A stretch of 64,000 bases of DNA from assembly GCF_914768025.1 (NCBI RefSeq), contig NZ_CAJZCE010000004.1, positions 62,001 to 126,000 on the forward strand, read 5' to 3'. Numbering within the stretch: the stretch's first letter is position 1; the number at the start of each line of letters is the position of its first letter. This document shows, piece by piece, positions 35,431 through 44,609 of the stretch. Made by a program: the position numbers and the translations under genes. Origin of the DNA: Snodgrassella gandavensis (GTDB lineage Bacteria; Pseudomonadota; Gammaproteobacteria; Burkholderiales; Neisseriaceae). The notes beneath the pieces are model-generated. The model saw nothing but the letters and a program-made list of their open reading frames with translations, did no database searches and was not told the DNA's origin.

Positions 35431-35706
35431 TTATTGCATTACATATTCGCTGTTGGTACATGCCTTGATGCTTAAGGCATGAATGGTATTTGCCTTGAAT
35501 AAATCTTCAAGTAGCTGATGAACTTTACGCTGCCGAGCCAGGCGTGATAGGCCGGTAAAGGCATCGCTGACAATCAGCAGGCGATAATGTCCGCCGCCGC
35601 GATGGCCTTTATGCCCAGCATGCAAATGGCTGTCGTCTATCAGTTCCAGCTGCAGTGGTGCCAGCGGTTGCAGGCGTGTGCGAATGGCAGTCTGAATATC
35701 AGTCAT
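35431..35706 (-). CDS. bolA: BolA-family protein
   Basis: A 91-residue BolA homologue: the LELIDDSHLHAGH segment, GGGHYRLLIVSDAFTGLSRLARQRKVHQLL and HALSIKACT fit the family from end to end, including the conserved His residues used for Fe-S cluster ligation with a monothiol glutaredoxin. It overlaps the end of yciI by 8 bases, so the two are translationally coupled. BolA proteins act in Fe-S trafficking and envelope stress; the neighbouring exported chaperones agree with an envelope-maintenance operon. Confidence 0.93.
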   Translation of the reverse strand: MTDIQTAIRTRLQPLAPLQLELIDDSHLHAGHKGHRGGGHYRLLIVSDAFTGLSRLARQRKVHQLLEDLFKANTIHALSIKACTNSEYVMQ

Positions 35707-35992
35707 TAGGTAAGACTTTTTTAAAGGGACGAATCAAGATTTCTTCATAAACCCCGGCATCCACATAAGGATCTTGTTCTGCCCATGCCTGTGCTTCATC
35801 CAGCGAGTCGAAGTCTGCAATCACCAGACTGCCGGAAAAATGACTGTCATCATCAGGCAGCGGATTTGGGCCGGCCAGAATCAAACGATTTTGTGCCTGT
35901 AATTCCTGTAAACGTGCCAGATGTCTGGGTCGTGCTTTGATACGTGCTTCATGACTGTTATCGGCGTCAGTAGCCATTAACATAAACAGCAT
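35699..35992 (-). CDS. yciI: YciI-like protein
   Basis: A 97-residue ferredoxin-like YciI protein: the start MLFMLMATDAD, R..HLARLQEL...RLILAGPNPL, and the SLVIADFDSLDEAQAWAEQDPYVDAGVYEEI segment are classical. The conserved His of the family (RPRHLARL) and Asp (DPY) are present. It shares one base with the stop codon of yciB (TAATG), a typical coupled operon arrangement yciB-yciI-bolA. Confidence 0.93.
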   Translation of the reverse strand: MLFMLMATDADNSHEARIKARPRHLARLQELQAQNRLILAGPNPLPDDDSHFSGSLVIADFDSLDEAQAWAEQDPYVDAGVYEEILIRPFKKVLPND

Positions 35993-36540
35993 TACAACTT
36001 ATCCTTTTTAAGATTGGTTTTAATATATGGGCTGATGTAAATAGATTGTGCTATGGTAAAAAGAACAATTATTGTCATACTGCCAAAGAGTTTGTAGTTT
36101 ACCCAAACTTGCTCAGAGAAGTTTAAGAATACCCACAAATTAAGTGCACCCAGACCCAGCAGAAAAATAACCCAAGCATAGGTAAGTTTTCGCCAGACAG
36201 TTTCCGGTAGCGTAATTTCCTTACCAATCGTGCTTTTCAGTGCATTTTTATTGCACATATGCGAACCCAGCAAGCCAACAGCCATAACCCAGAATAGTAT
36301 TGTAGGTTTCCATTTAATAAAGCGTGGATCTTTGAAAAAGATAGTTGCACCGCCCATTACCACAACCAGTAACAGGCTGACCCATTGCATGGTTTGCAGG
36401 CGACGATATTTAAACAGGCACCACGCAGCCTGAATAATGCCGGCAACAATAGCCACTTCAGTGGCAAGGATAATATTTTTGGTTAAAACGTAGGTAGCAA
36501 AGAAAAGAATAACTACCAAGAATTCAAATACTGCTTTCAT
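35992..36540 (-). CDS. yciB: YciB (septation protein A / IspZ family)
   Basis: A 182-residue protein with five hydrophobic segments. MKAVFEFLVVILFFATYVLTKNI, ATEVAIVAG, the GGATIFFKDPRFIKWKPTI motif and NLWVFLNFSEQVWVNYKLFG are diagnostic. The inner-membrane protein affects septation and envelope synthesis. It is first in the minus-strand operon yciB-yciI-bolA-ppiC-like genes, whose promoter must lie in 36541-36760, back to back with that of fimV. Confidence 0.94.
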   Translation of the reverse strand: MKAVFEFLVVILFFATYVLTKNIILATEVAIVAGIIQAAWCLFKYRRLQTMQWVSLLLVVVMGGATIFFKDPRFIKWKPTILFWVMAVGLLGSHMCNKNALKSTIGKEITLPETVWRKLTYAWVIFLLGLGALNLWVFLNFSEQVWVNYKLFGSMTIIVLFTIAQSIYISPYIKTNLKKDKL

Positions 36541-36918
36541 TATTAGGACTGGATATCTGTTTTTCTAGTTTGGGTTAATAAAAGATGTGAGATAGTTGCC
36601 ATGATACCCTGAGTTTTTACAATTGGCACCTGTTAAAGCAATGTGTTAAACAAAATTTAACTTTTGTTGTATATTGTTTTCCGGCTTTTCTAGCATTGAT
36701 GCGTCTGAAAATATCCACAGTTATGGGTACTTTGAAAGCAAAACATGTAAAGGTAACTTGGCATTAAAGTGTCGCAAAAGCTATTATAGCGTGAGATAAT
36801 ATAAAAACAGGTTTAGTAAACGTTAAACACCAGTTGATTTTAGAGTACTTGTAGAAATTATCATATTGAATTGGCACGCGCCTGTTGGCAATGGTGCATT
36901 ACCGGTGAGGGTACGGGA
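36541..36918. other. Divergent intergenic region between yciB and fimV
   Basis: 378 bases, no gene. The fimV-side promoter candidate is listed separately. A TATCCACA string (DnaA-box-like) sits alone at about 36716 and is probably chance. Confidence 0.5.
36758..36787 (+). promoter_or_regulatory. Candidate sigma70 promoter of fimV
   Basis: TTGGCA (36758-36763), an 18-base spacer and TATTAT (36782-36787). It would give a leader of about 125 bases to the TTG start of fimV. Confidence 0.45.
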
Positions 36919-39291
36919 TTGAAGAACGCAAATAATTTAAAAATCATCGCACTGTCTTTATGTATGTTAGCCAGTGCACCTGCATGGGCAGGGCTGGGCA
37001 GCTTACAGGTTAATTCGGCCTTGGGTGAGCCGTTTTCAGGAAGTGTGGTTGTGACGGGTGATGAAGCCAGAGCTGCATTACAGCGTCGGCCAGCAGTTTC
37101 AGGAGCACCATTACAGGTACGTGTAACAGCGCAAGGGCAAAATGCTGTGATTCATTTGCGTTCCAGTAAGCCTGTTCGTGATCCAATGCTATCTTTCAGT
37201 CTTATGGCTGGCAGTCAGGGGCGGCAATATACCGCGTTACTTGACCCGCGAGAATCCCACCATAACTCAGCAGGTGTTGGCAAAACAGCAAGCAAACACC
37301 GTAAGCCAGTTCGGTCTGCAAAAGATAAATCAGCCGCTCGGGCTACTGCTGCGCTGCAAAATGGGCTCGCTTCTGATAAGGCAGTGGTGAAATATCATGT
37401 AGACAATAATGAAACACTGATGGATGTGGCACGTAAGGTACGGCCGCAGGGGTTGAGTATAGAGCAAACCATGCATGCTCTGATGGTTGCTAATCCGCAT
37501 GCTTTCCGCAATGGCAATCCGGATTTTATGTACCGTGATATCAGCCTGAATATTCCATCTACTTCACAGCTGCATAAATTATCCAAAATAAAAATTGCAG
37601 CTCAAAAACCGGCAGATGCTGCACAGAGCACTGCGTCGGTATCAGCAGCAGCGGGAACAGCGGAAAATGCTGCGCCACAAAAATCAGTTAAGGCGGATGC
37701 AGGTGCGAGCAAATCTGCAAATACGGTAGTTTCTGAAAGCGGTAATGCAGCCTCAGCTCCAACCAAGGATAAGAAAGCTAAAACAGAAACTGTACCTGTA
37801 TCTGTGCCAGCTCAGGCTTCAGCGCCAGCTCAGGCTTCAGCACCTGTAGCAACTGCAGCATCTGTGGTAAGAGCTGAACCAGTACAACCTAAAGTTAATC
37901 AGGTAGCGCAGCCGGCGCAATCTGTTGAAGAACCAGCAGAAGAATCCATGCTGCCTGCATGGTGGCCATATGCATTGGCTGGTGTGGCAGGGGTACTGTT
38001 AATTGCTGCTTTACTCTGGCAAAGACGTAAAAAAAGCAATAATGCAGAAGATGATGACGATTATGCATCTGATGAAGATGATGTGGTGTTTGATGCTGTA
38101 CCACCTAAAATTAAACAATCTGTATCTGCTTCGGCCACATCAGCTAAAGCAGCACCAACTGCGGCAGCTACGGCTACAGCGGCTACTACGGCTACTACGG
38201 CTACAGCGGCAGCAGCAGTTGCTAGCAGTACAGATGAAGACGATAGCGACTGGTCATGGTTAAATGACGCTGCAACAGACACGCCAGTTAAAGCTGATGC
38301 ACCGGCTGGAAATGTGAATCAAGTGGCTGCAACACCACATCGTGCTGATACAGTACCAGTTGCTGACAAGCAGGAAGATGATACTGACTGGCTGAATTTT
38401 AATTTCAAGGATGATGCTCCTGCTGCTACGGCGGTTCCGTCAACTACTGAGCTGGATAATGCTGACGATTTATCTTGGCTGGATCAGATTGATGAAACCG
38501 AGCAGCCAGAAGTTTTGACTTCACACAAACCGGTTGTTGCTGCACCTCATGAAGAAATGGCAGACAACACAGATTTTGAGTGGGTTGTGGCTGATGAATC
38601 GCAACGGGATGAACCTAAAGCAGGAGCGCATCAAGATGCTATTCAGGCTGCACAGCAGCCTAAACCAGCAACATCAGAAGATGAGGCGCTAAATACTCTG
38701 GATGATTTGCAGTGGGATGAAGACTTCAAGTTTGATCATGAGTCCAAGCAGGATACTACACCTGCTGCTGAGGAAGTGCCATCCATTATAGAACCGGCTC
38801 TGACTCCACATGAGCAGCCTGCATTTGTGGCAGAAGACGATACGATTTCAATGGATATTAACTGGGAAACTTTGGGCGTAAGTGATGATAATTCACCAGC
38901 TCAACCAGCTAGCTCAGTACCTGCATTTGTTGCTGAGTCTACCCCGGCAACAGAAGCTGATGGCCTGGATATTCCATCCATGGACTTTGTGTTGGATGAT
39001 GATAAGTCTGAATATGCTGCTTCAATTGCTACTATACCGGCTTCTTCATTTGCTACCGGAAGTGGTGCACAGGACTGGCTGGAACGATCAGCCGAATCTG
39101 GACCTGCTGATCAACCTCTGTCACCTGAGCAGCAGGCTGTTCCGCTACAGGCTAAACTGGAACTGGCAAAAATGTATTTGGAAATGGATGATGCAGTTAC
39201 TGCGCGCCAGACCTTGCGTGAGCTGGTTGATGAGGCCAATGGTTCAATACTGGCCGAAGCTCAAAATCTGTTGCAGCAGTTAGGTGGTTAG
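36919..39291 (+). CDS. fimV: FimV-type peptidoglycan-binding polar/pilus assembly protein
   Basis: I choose TTG 36919 because GAGGG lies upstream and a signal peptide follows at once (KNANNLKIIALSLCML...AWA-GLG); no ATG is available. The protein is 790 residues. Order: the FimV N-terminal domain (GLGSLQVNSALGEPFSG), a LysM-like peptidoglycan-binding region (about 157-215), an Ala/Gln-rich linker, one transmembrane helix (about 347-367), a very acidic Ala/Thr/Asp-rich cytoplasmic region with repeated DWLN/DDLSWL-type motifs, and the FimV C-terminal TPR-like helix (LELAKMYLEMDDAVTARQTL). FimV acts in type IV pilus assembly and polar organisation. A strong terminator follows. Confidence 0.93.
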   Translation: MKNANNLKIIALSLCMLASAPAWAGLGSLQVNSALGEPFSGSVVVTGDEARAALQRRPAVSGAPLQVRVTAQGQNAVIHLRSSKPVRDPMLSFSLMAGSQGRQYTALLDPRESHHNSAGVGKTASKHRKPVRSAKDKSAARATAALQNGLASDKAVVKYHVDNNETLMDVARKVRPQGLSIEQTMHALMVANPHAFRNGNPDFMYRDISLNIPSTSQLHKLSKIKIAAQKPADAAQSTASVSAAAGTAENAAPQKSVKADAGASKSANTVVSESGNAASAPTKDKKAKTETVPVSVPAQASAPAQASAPVATAASVVRAEPVQPKVNQVAQPAQSVEEPAEESMLPAWWPYALAGVAGVLLIAALLWQRRKKSNNAEDDDDYASDEDDVVFDAVPPKIKQSVSASATSAKAAPTAAATATAATTATTATAAAAVASSTDEDDSDWSWLNDAATDTPVKADAPAGNVNQVAATPHRADTVPVADKQEDDTDWLNFNFKDDAPAATAVPSTTELDNADDLSWLDQIDETEQPEVLTSHKPVVAAPHEEMADNTDFEWVVADESQRDEPKAGAHQDAIQAAQQPKPATSEDEALNTLDDLQWDEDFKFDHESKQDTTPAAEEVPSIIEPALTPHEQPAFVAEDDTISMDINWETLGVSDDNSPAQPASSVPAFVAESTPATEADGLDIPSMDFVLDDDKSEYAASIATIPASSFATGSGAQDWLERSAESGPADQPLSPEQQAVPLQAKLELAKMYLEMDDAVTARQTLRELVDEANGSILAEAQNLLQQLGG

Positions 39292-39344
39292 TTTTGCATT
39301 GATTGTGCTTTAGTTACCAGACGTGAGATTTTTTACTTCTGGTT

Positions 39345-39379
39345 AAGACTGAATCCTGTATCAGGATTCAGTCTTTTTA
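39345..39379 (+). terminator. Intrinsic terminator of fimV
   Basis: A perfect 14-bp stem (AAGACTGAATCCTG / CAGGATTCAGTCTT) with a 3-base loop, followed by a T run. Confidence 0.93.
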
Positions 39380-40003
39380 TTTGCCCTGAATCTGTATATC
39401 TTATTTAAATTTTATTATCTGGCAAAAGTTGTTTTGTTTAATATTCTCCTGACGGTGATTAAGTTTGGTTTTATGAACTGCATTGGCGTATGAATCAGTC
39501 TGACCAGATTTGCCAATATATTTCAATTGTGGGGGAGGGAAACAGCAATGACCGCTACAAATTAAACAAAGAGGGGATAAGGATCGCGAACTGAAATATT
39601 TGGCAGAGGCAGAAAATGTGTGGCAATTTTAGCTTGCGATGATATTTTTTTAATATTGTAGAAAGATATATTGTAAGTTTGTTGCATAAATATAATCTTG
39701 AAGATTAATTAAATTTTGTATAAATAATTGATTAATAATGAAGTTGGAAAGATTTATTATGCTATTTTCACTATTATTCAGTACGGTTGTGTGAGGTAGT
39801 TAGCTACTTAGTGGTTTTTTATCATTCATCTGACAGAATAAAGATGAAATTTCAGTGTGTTGATGCTGAAAATCAAAGCAGTATTAGTGATTAAATATTA
39901 GCTATAAACAGCACAGTTTTTGATTTTTCCTGTATTATAATTATTAATATAAGTTAATAGCGTCTGAAATATTTACATTTTGTACTGAATATGGGGATGG
40001 TAT
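39380..40003. other. AT-rich intergenic before the lipoprotein gene
   Basis: No gene, repeat or RNA recognised. TATAAT at 39936-39941 and nearby AT-rich tracts may hold the lipoprotein promoter. Confidence 0.45.
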
Positions 40004-41212
40004 ATGCGAGTGGTAACTGGTAAAAAAATGCTGTGGCTGGGGATAGCACTGGTGTTGTCAGCATGTAGTACGGTGGGTAACAAAACACCGGATGAATTGG
40101 TTCGGCAGGGAGTACAGCGTAATTTGCTTCATGATAATCAGTTTAATTTTACTGGTCAGATTCGATTGTTGGCTGATCAGGATGAGGTGAAAAAATCTTC
40201 GGATAAGGTAGCTGATCAAGCTTTAGATCATAAGACACAGGCAACAGATTCTGCATCTTCTTCTGAATCTGTTCGAAAAAAACAGGCGACAAAAATAAGT
40301 GCTAAGGCAAATAAAGAGTCATCTTGTGTGTATGATAATTCGGCAGAGGATTGTGATAAAAAAAATGAGCCGTTAAATGGGGCTTTAAGTTTTATTGCAC
40401 AAAATACGACAATTCCATTTAGCGGAGCGGTAGATATACCACGTGGAAAATTTGAATTTGTTCCTGAAATGCGTTACGAAGCATCAAATATATTATTTTC
40501 GATCAAGATGCCTATACAGATGGATCTTAAAAAGAAAATGTTGATTGCGGATATAAGGGCGATTAAACCTTTTTTTAATGTTTTCAGCAGTACAATAGGT
40601 AGATCAAGCAAAATTCTTGATAAACCATATATTGCTAAAAAATTTCCTGAACGTGCAAATAAGCTGCCATTGAAAGAGTTAATGCTTGCAGCGCCAAAGG
40701 CAATTGATGATGGTTATGCCAGTTATGATAAAAAAGCTTTTGCACATTTATCTATAGATGAAGCTGGAAAAAAAATAGGAGCTCATTATCGAATTCGGCT
40801 CAACTCCACTGATGAGCAAGATCGGGTAATGCTAGCTGCTATTTTTGATAGCTTGAGTGAGCAATTAAAGCAATCAGAAATACGAGAAACAAGTTCAAAT
40901 GCTCGAGCTGATCAGTCACAGCAAAAAAACTATGCTGCTGTGCAAAAATTATTGACTGAAAAACGTGAGCAAGTACTGAATGATAAGCTGGATAAACTTA
41001 AATATGACTCTGCAATAACGGATTTCTATTTAGATGACCGGGGGCGTTTGCTTGCAATGCATGAAATGTATAGATTTATCTTTGATAATTCAAGAATTAG
41101 TCGAAATAAAACAATCAATACTTCGTTGTGGATTGAATTTGATTATACGTCTCATCCTAAATTTACGCTCAATCAAACTCCGGAAAATACGGCTTATCGC
41201 CATAATAAATAA
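40004..41212 (+). CDS. Large lipoprotein of unknown function
   Basis: A 402-residue protein with a lipoprotein signal (MRVVTGKKMLWLGIALVLSAC, lipidated Cys21, +2 Ser). A first domain (FNFTGQIRLL) is interrupted by a Lys/Ser/Asp-rich disordered insertion (about 60-115) with two Cys (SSCVYDNSAEDC). The second part is lysine-rich and alternates beta-strands with long helices (e.g. LLTEKREQVLNDKLDKL), ending in a beta-rich segment (TSLWIEFDYTSHPKFTLNQTP). The pattern resembles large Neisseriaceae surface or periplasmic lipoproteins but I do not recognise the family. It sits alone between the fimV terminator and its own terminator. Confidence 0.75.
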   Translation: MRVVTGKKMLWLGIALVLSACSTVGNKTPDELVRQGVQRNLLHDNQFNFTGQIRLLADQDEVKKSSDKVADQALDHKTQATDSASSSESVRKKQATKISAKANKESSCVYDNSAEDCDKKNEPLNGALSFIAQNTTIPFSGAVDIPRGKFEFVPEMRYEASNILFSIKMPIQMDLKKKMLIADIRAIKPFFNVFSSTIGRSSKILDKPYIAKKFPERANKLPLKELMLAAPKAIDDGYASYDKKAFAHLSIDEAGKKIGAHYRIRLNSTDEQDRVMLAAIFDSLSEQLKQSEIRETSSNARADQSQQKNYAAVQKLLTEKREQVLNDKLDKLKYDSAITDFYLDDRGRLLAMHEMYRFIFDNSRISRNKTINTSLWIEFDYTSHPKFTLNQTPENTAYRHNK

Positions 41213-41271
41213 TATCAATTTATTAAAATTTGGTTTTTAGATACTTTTTAATTGAATAGATTTGTGTTTTG

Positions 41272-41300
41272 AAAATGCCAGTGCTGTTATGCGCTGGCAT
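41272..41300 (+). terminator. Intrinsic terminator of the lipoprotein gene
   Basis: AAAATGCCAG pairs with CTGGCATTTT across a short loop; six Ts follow. It starts about 60 bases after the stop codon. Confidence 0.87.
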
Positions 41301-41344
41301 TTTTTATCGATATGACCTTTGGTCATGTGAATGATTTTGTTATT

Positions 41345-42010
41345 CGTTTGTTGGTAATAATGGATATAAATTTGGATTATGCTGCTATCCGTTCAGCGCC
41401 GTGATATACCCAGATAAGTAGCAAATATGTGATGCATTCCGTGCAGATTTAAAATGGTGAATACCTGTTTTTTAACATATTTGCTTACAATCATCCATTG
41501 CTAGCTGGTAAGTTATGGCACATTTTGTGGGCTGACGAGTACAGCACTGTAGGCGCAACCTGCGGTAGGATTGGGCTGGATTGGTTAAGGCAATACTGCA
41601 ACCAGTCTATGGCTTTTCACCAAGGGGTACTATTTTTTGTTTGTTATCTTTAATGATGGTGCTTGATAAACCGTTTTATTGGTCAATTTTGTTTATATGT
41701 ACAGGTTTACGGCTTTGCTGATACGCAAGCCTGTTGTATACATGACTTCAAGTAATATGTTGTTGCGCACGCCATAAGCAGTATCAGTATCTGGAATCGA
41801 CAATAAGCCTTTTATTTGCGTTTCGGAGGTGATATCGGGTAAACACAGGTCTTTTTTAGGTATTTGGCGTTGTTTGATAGACGCATCTATGCTGCGAGTG
41901 TATTCCTGTAGCCAGCGGAATAGTTTTTACAGGCCGAAAATGCGCTGGCTTGTAAGAAGATTTTTTCTTCTCTGTTCAATATTGCGTAAGCTAGGGAAAA
42001 TGAGTCGATA
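41345..42010 (-). pseudogene. Decayed XerC/XerD-type tyrosine recombinase gene
   Basis: Reading the minus strand from about 42010, recognisable recombinase segments occur in family order: RNIEQRRKNLL...KLFRWLQEYTRSID, then LPDITSETQIKGLLSIPDTDTAYG, RNNILLEVMYTTGLRISKAVNL (contains the first catalytic Arg), NKQKIVPLGEK, IDWLQYCLNQS, HGMHHIFATYL (normally HxLRH, so the second Arg is His) and finally IIQIYIHYYQ around the catalytic Tyr. Several in-frame stops and frameshifts and an internal deletion before the last segment make it non-functional. It is complete enough to be a whole lost gene, not a short fragment. It sits in front of truA inside the conserved fimV-truA block. Confidence 0.8.
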
Positions 42011-42131
42011 TTAAGCCAGTATAGCGTCAGTTTACCCAGTAGACGAGTTAGTTATCGGTGTGAAAGCAGTTAATGGCTATGCGATAATAATGCATTCTGT
42101 TGGCGTAAATTAGTGTGGATTAGGAAGAGCA

Positions 42132-42983
42132 ATGGCTGCTAATGTAGTAGAACAACCGGCGATGATGGCTGATGACAATCAACCCGTGCAGCGTTGGGCA
42201 TTAACACTGGCTTATGATGGTGGTGCATTTCATGGCTGGCAAAAGCAGCCGGATGGTTTGTATACCATTCAGTCGGTACTGGAAGCAGCCTTAAGCGCTA
42301 TTGCGGCAGAACCGATTAATGTTGTGGTAGCTGGCCGCACGGATGCCGGTGTTCATGCTACAGGGCAGATTGTACATTTTGATACCCATGCACAGCGTAG
42401 TGCCGAAGCCTGGCTGCGCGGGACGAATACGGCAATGGATAAGAATATCCGTATTGTGAAAGCGCAGCCGGTAGCTGCTGAATTTCATGCCCGCTTTGAT
42501 GCGTATGGACGTCGCTACCGCTATATGCTGGAGTCCAGTCGGGTACGTATGCCGCAATTACGTGGGCGGGTTGGCTGGACTCACTATCCGCTGAACATGG
42601 GATTGATGCGTGAAGCCGCGGCGATGCTGATTGGTGAACACGATTTTTCCAGTTTCCGCTCCAGTGACTGTCAGGCTAAGTCACCGGTAAAAACCTTATA
42701 TGAGCTAAGCCTTGCTGGCAGCCCTGAGTTGATGGCGATTGATTTTCATGGCAGTGCCTTTGTGCACAATATGGTACGCAATATTGTGGGCGCACTGGTG
42801 TATGTAGGCGCCGGTAAGCTGAGTGTGGCCGGTTTTGCTCAATTGGTGGCCGCGAAAAGCCGCCGTCTGGCACCGCCAACGTTTATGCCCGATGGGCTGT
42901 ATCTTACTGGTGTAGATTACCCGCAACAATGGGGGGTGGCTACGGCAACTCTGCCGGTGTGGCTATGGCCGTATCTGAGTTAA
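42132..42983 (+). CDS. truA: tRNA pseudouridine(38-40) synthase TruA
   Basis: A 283-residue protein; ATG 42132 follows TAGGAAGAG, though Met 11 would also fit. Core signatures are [17 protein letters not shown], the catalytic Asp71 in [14 protein letters not shown], and the second-half [14 protein letters not shown] and [13 protein letters not shown]. The enzyme modifies U38-U40 in tRNA anticodon stems. It lies 38 bases upstream of trpF, the order found in many Beta- and Gammaproteobacteria. Confidence 0.96.
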   Translation: MAANVVEQPAMMADDNQPVQRWALTLAYDGGAFHGWQKQPDGLYTIQSVLEAALSAIAAEPINVVVAGRTDAGVHATGQIVHFDTHAQRSAEAWLRGTNTAMDKNIRIVKAQPVAAEFHARFDAYGRRYRYMLESSRVRMPQLRGRVGWTHYPLNMGLMREAAAMLIGEHDFSSFRSSDCQAKSPVKTLYELSLAGSPELMAIDFHGSAFVHNMVRNIVGALVYVGAGKLSVAGFAQLVAAKSRRLAPPTFMPDGLYLTGVDYPQQWGVATATLPVWLWPYLS

Positions 42984-43021
42984 TACGGCTTGTGGCCGGC
43001 AGATTTTAAAAAGGGCTGGAT

Positions 43022-43654
43022 ATGAAAATTCGGAGCAAGATTTGCGGGATGACGCGGGTGGAAGATGCACTGCTGGCTGCACGGCTGGGCGTGGATGCCA
43101 TCGGATTGATTTTTTTTGCCGGCAGCAAACGGCATGTCACTCTGCAACAGGCACAGGCAATTGTGCGTGCTGTACCGCCGTTTGTCACGGTAGTTGGTTT
43201 GTTTGTTAATGCCAGTGCGGTCGAGGTACAGGAAGTATTGGCGCATGTGCCATTGGATGTATTGCAATTTCATGGTGATGAGGGTGCTGAATTCTGTCGC
43301 CAGTTTCAACGTCCGTATATTAAGGCAATAAGGGTGTGCAATACGGGTGATATTGAAGCTGCTATTGCCACGTATACGGATGCGCGCGCGTTATTGTTTG
43401 ATGCTGCTGTCGCTGGCCAGTATGGTGGTACGGGGCAGACATTTGATTGGCAGATATTGCCGCGGCAGCTAAATCGGCCGTGGATTCTTTCTGGCGGGCT
43501 GAAGCCGGAAAATATTGCTTCTGCGATTAGGCAAAGTCATGCGCAGGCTGTGGATGTGTCCAGTGGTGTGGAAATCACAGCCGGAATTAAGGACGGGCAA
43601 AAGATGCAGGCATTAATGGCTGCAATTAATAGTTTTGGGCTGTCTGTGGACTAA
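43022..43654 (+). CDS. trpF: Phosphoribosylanthranilate isomerase
   Basis: A 210-residue TIM barrel with KICGMTR (catalytic Cys8), GADAIGLIF-like GVDAIGLIFFAGSKRHV, LDVLQFHGDE, LLFDAA (catalytic Asp), ILSGGLKPENI and AVDVSSGVE. It converts phosphoribosyl anthranilate to CdRP in tryptophan synthesis. The ribosome binding site is AAGGGCTGG ending six bases before ATG. It forms a likely operon with truA; the next trp gene, trpB, is separated by a 1.8-kb insertion. Confidence 0.96.
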   Translation: MKIRSKICGMTRVEDALLAARLGVDAIGLIFFAGSKRHVTLQQAQAIVRAVPPFVTVVGLFVNASAVEVQEVLAHVPLDVLQFHGDEGAEFCRQFQRPYIKAIRVCNTGDIEAAIATYTDARALLFDAAVAGQYGGTGQTFDWQILPRQLNRPWILSGGLKPENIASAIRQSHAQAVDVSSGVEITAGIKDGQKMQALMAAINSFGLSVD

Positions 43655-43959
43655 TATTTGTACTGTAGCTCCAGAAAATATTTATTATCTTATTGGGATT
43701 ATTTATGCTGTTTCTTAACGCTCTTGTTCAGAATAAATTTAATTAATCGATTTAAAATGCACACCGATTTTATATTTTCTTGTTGGTAAATATTTTAATT
43801 ATGCTGCTTGTTTTATCCTCTGCTCAGCTTGTTGCTGTACTGATATGAGTGTTATGCTATAAGAGTTATGTATTAATAACAGTTGTGTACATTTTAATTG
43901 TTGGTTAGTTAAATTTCACAGTTTTGTTATGGGTAGAATGTCAAAAAATAAGGGGAAGA
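43655..43959. other. AT-rich intergenic after trpF
   Basis: About 305 bases, no gene or terminator recognised; AAGGGGAAG precedes the next start at very short spacing. Confidence 0.5.
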
Positions 43960-44568
43960 ATGAATCTTTCAGAGCATAAAGTTTTTTTACAGATGAAAGC
44001 AGATGTGCAGTCAGAAAAGCCGATAATTGAGTGGCAATCTTGTCCGGTAAGATTTTCTAAATTATTTAAATGGACAGGCCAGTATTTTAGTATTTGGAAT
44101 GTAATTATATTTAGTTTGTATTTTATCGCTGAGCTACTTTTTATTTATAGTCTTTCGATTGTAGTATTGTTTATTTCAATCATTATTTATGCGATATGGA
44201 TGCATAATAATAAGAAAACCTGTGCTATAAAGGAGTCTCATTTAGTCAGCCTAGATCGTAAAAATAGAACGATCACAGTAAGCAATGAGCAATATGCGAT
44301 CAGGCAGCACCAGCTTACCGATAATTATTTTATCCGAGTTGAGTGTGCTTTACCTTATGGGCGTAAAGTTTCATCATATAAACCACCACTTTGGCGCAGA
44401 GGCAGGCTAGTAATCAAGGATGAAAATCTGAAAACTGCTGAGATCCTGTTTGAATATTTCTTCTGTGACGTTGACGCTTTGAAGCAATTGATTGAGGTGG
44501 CAGATATTCTTGCTAAAGAATTGAATATTATCCGTGCACAGGATTATGTTATCAATAAAATATATTGA
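43960..44568 (+). CDS. Two-helix membrane protein of unknown function
   Basis: Start at ATG 43960 (MNLSEHKVFLQMK), about 202 residues; a later ATG at 43993 is possible because the ribosome binding site lies close to the first. Two adjacent transmembrane helices (about 50-90: WNVIIFSLYFIAELLFIYSL and SIVVLFISIIIYAIWM) form a hairpin; the following C-terminal domain (LVSLDRKNRTITVSN... LKTAEILFEYFF...LIEVADILAKEL) has a PH-like alternation of strands and a final helix. A damaged paralogue follows at once (44610-45238), so this is a duplicated pair inserted between trpF and trpB. Function unknown. Confidence 0.6.
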   Translation: MNLSEHKVFLQMKADVQSEKPIIEWQSCPVRFSKLFKWTGQYFSIWNVIIFSLYFIAELLFIYSLSIVVLFISIIIYAIWMHNNKKTCAIKESHLVSLDRKNRTITVSNEQYAIRQHQLTDNYFIRVECALPYGRKVSSYKPPLWRRGRLVIKDENLKTAEILFEYFFCDVDALKQLIEVADILAKELNIIRAQDYVINKIY

Positions 44569-44609
44569 GTATTAGTGGTGTTTGGCTACGCAGGCTTCGG
44601 CCAAGGGAG

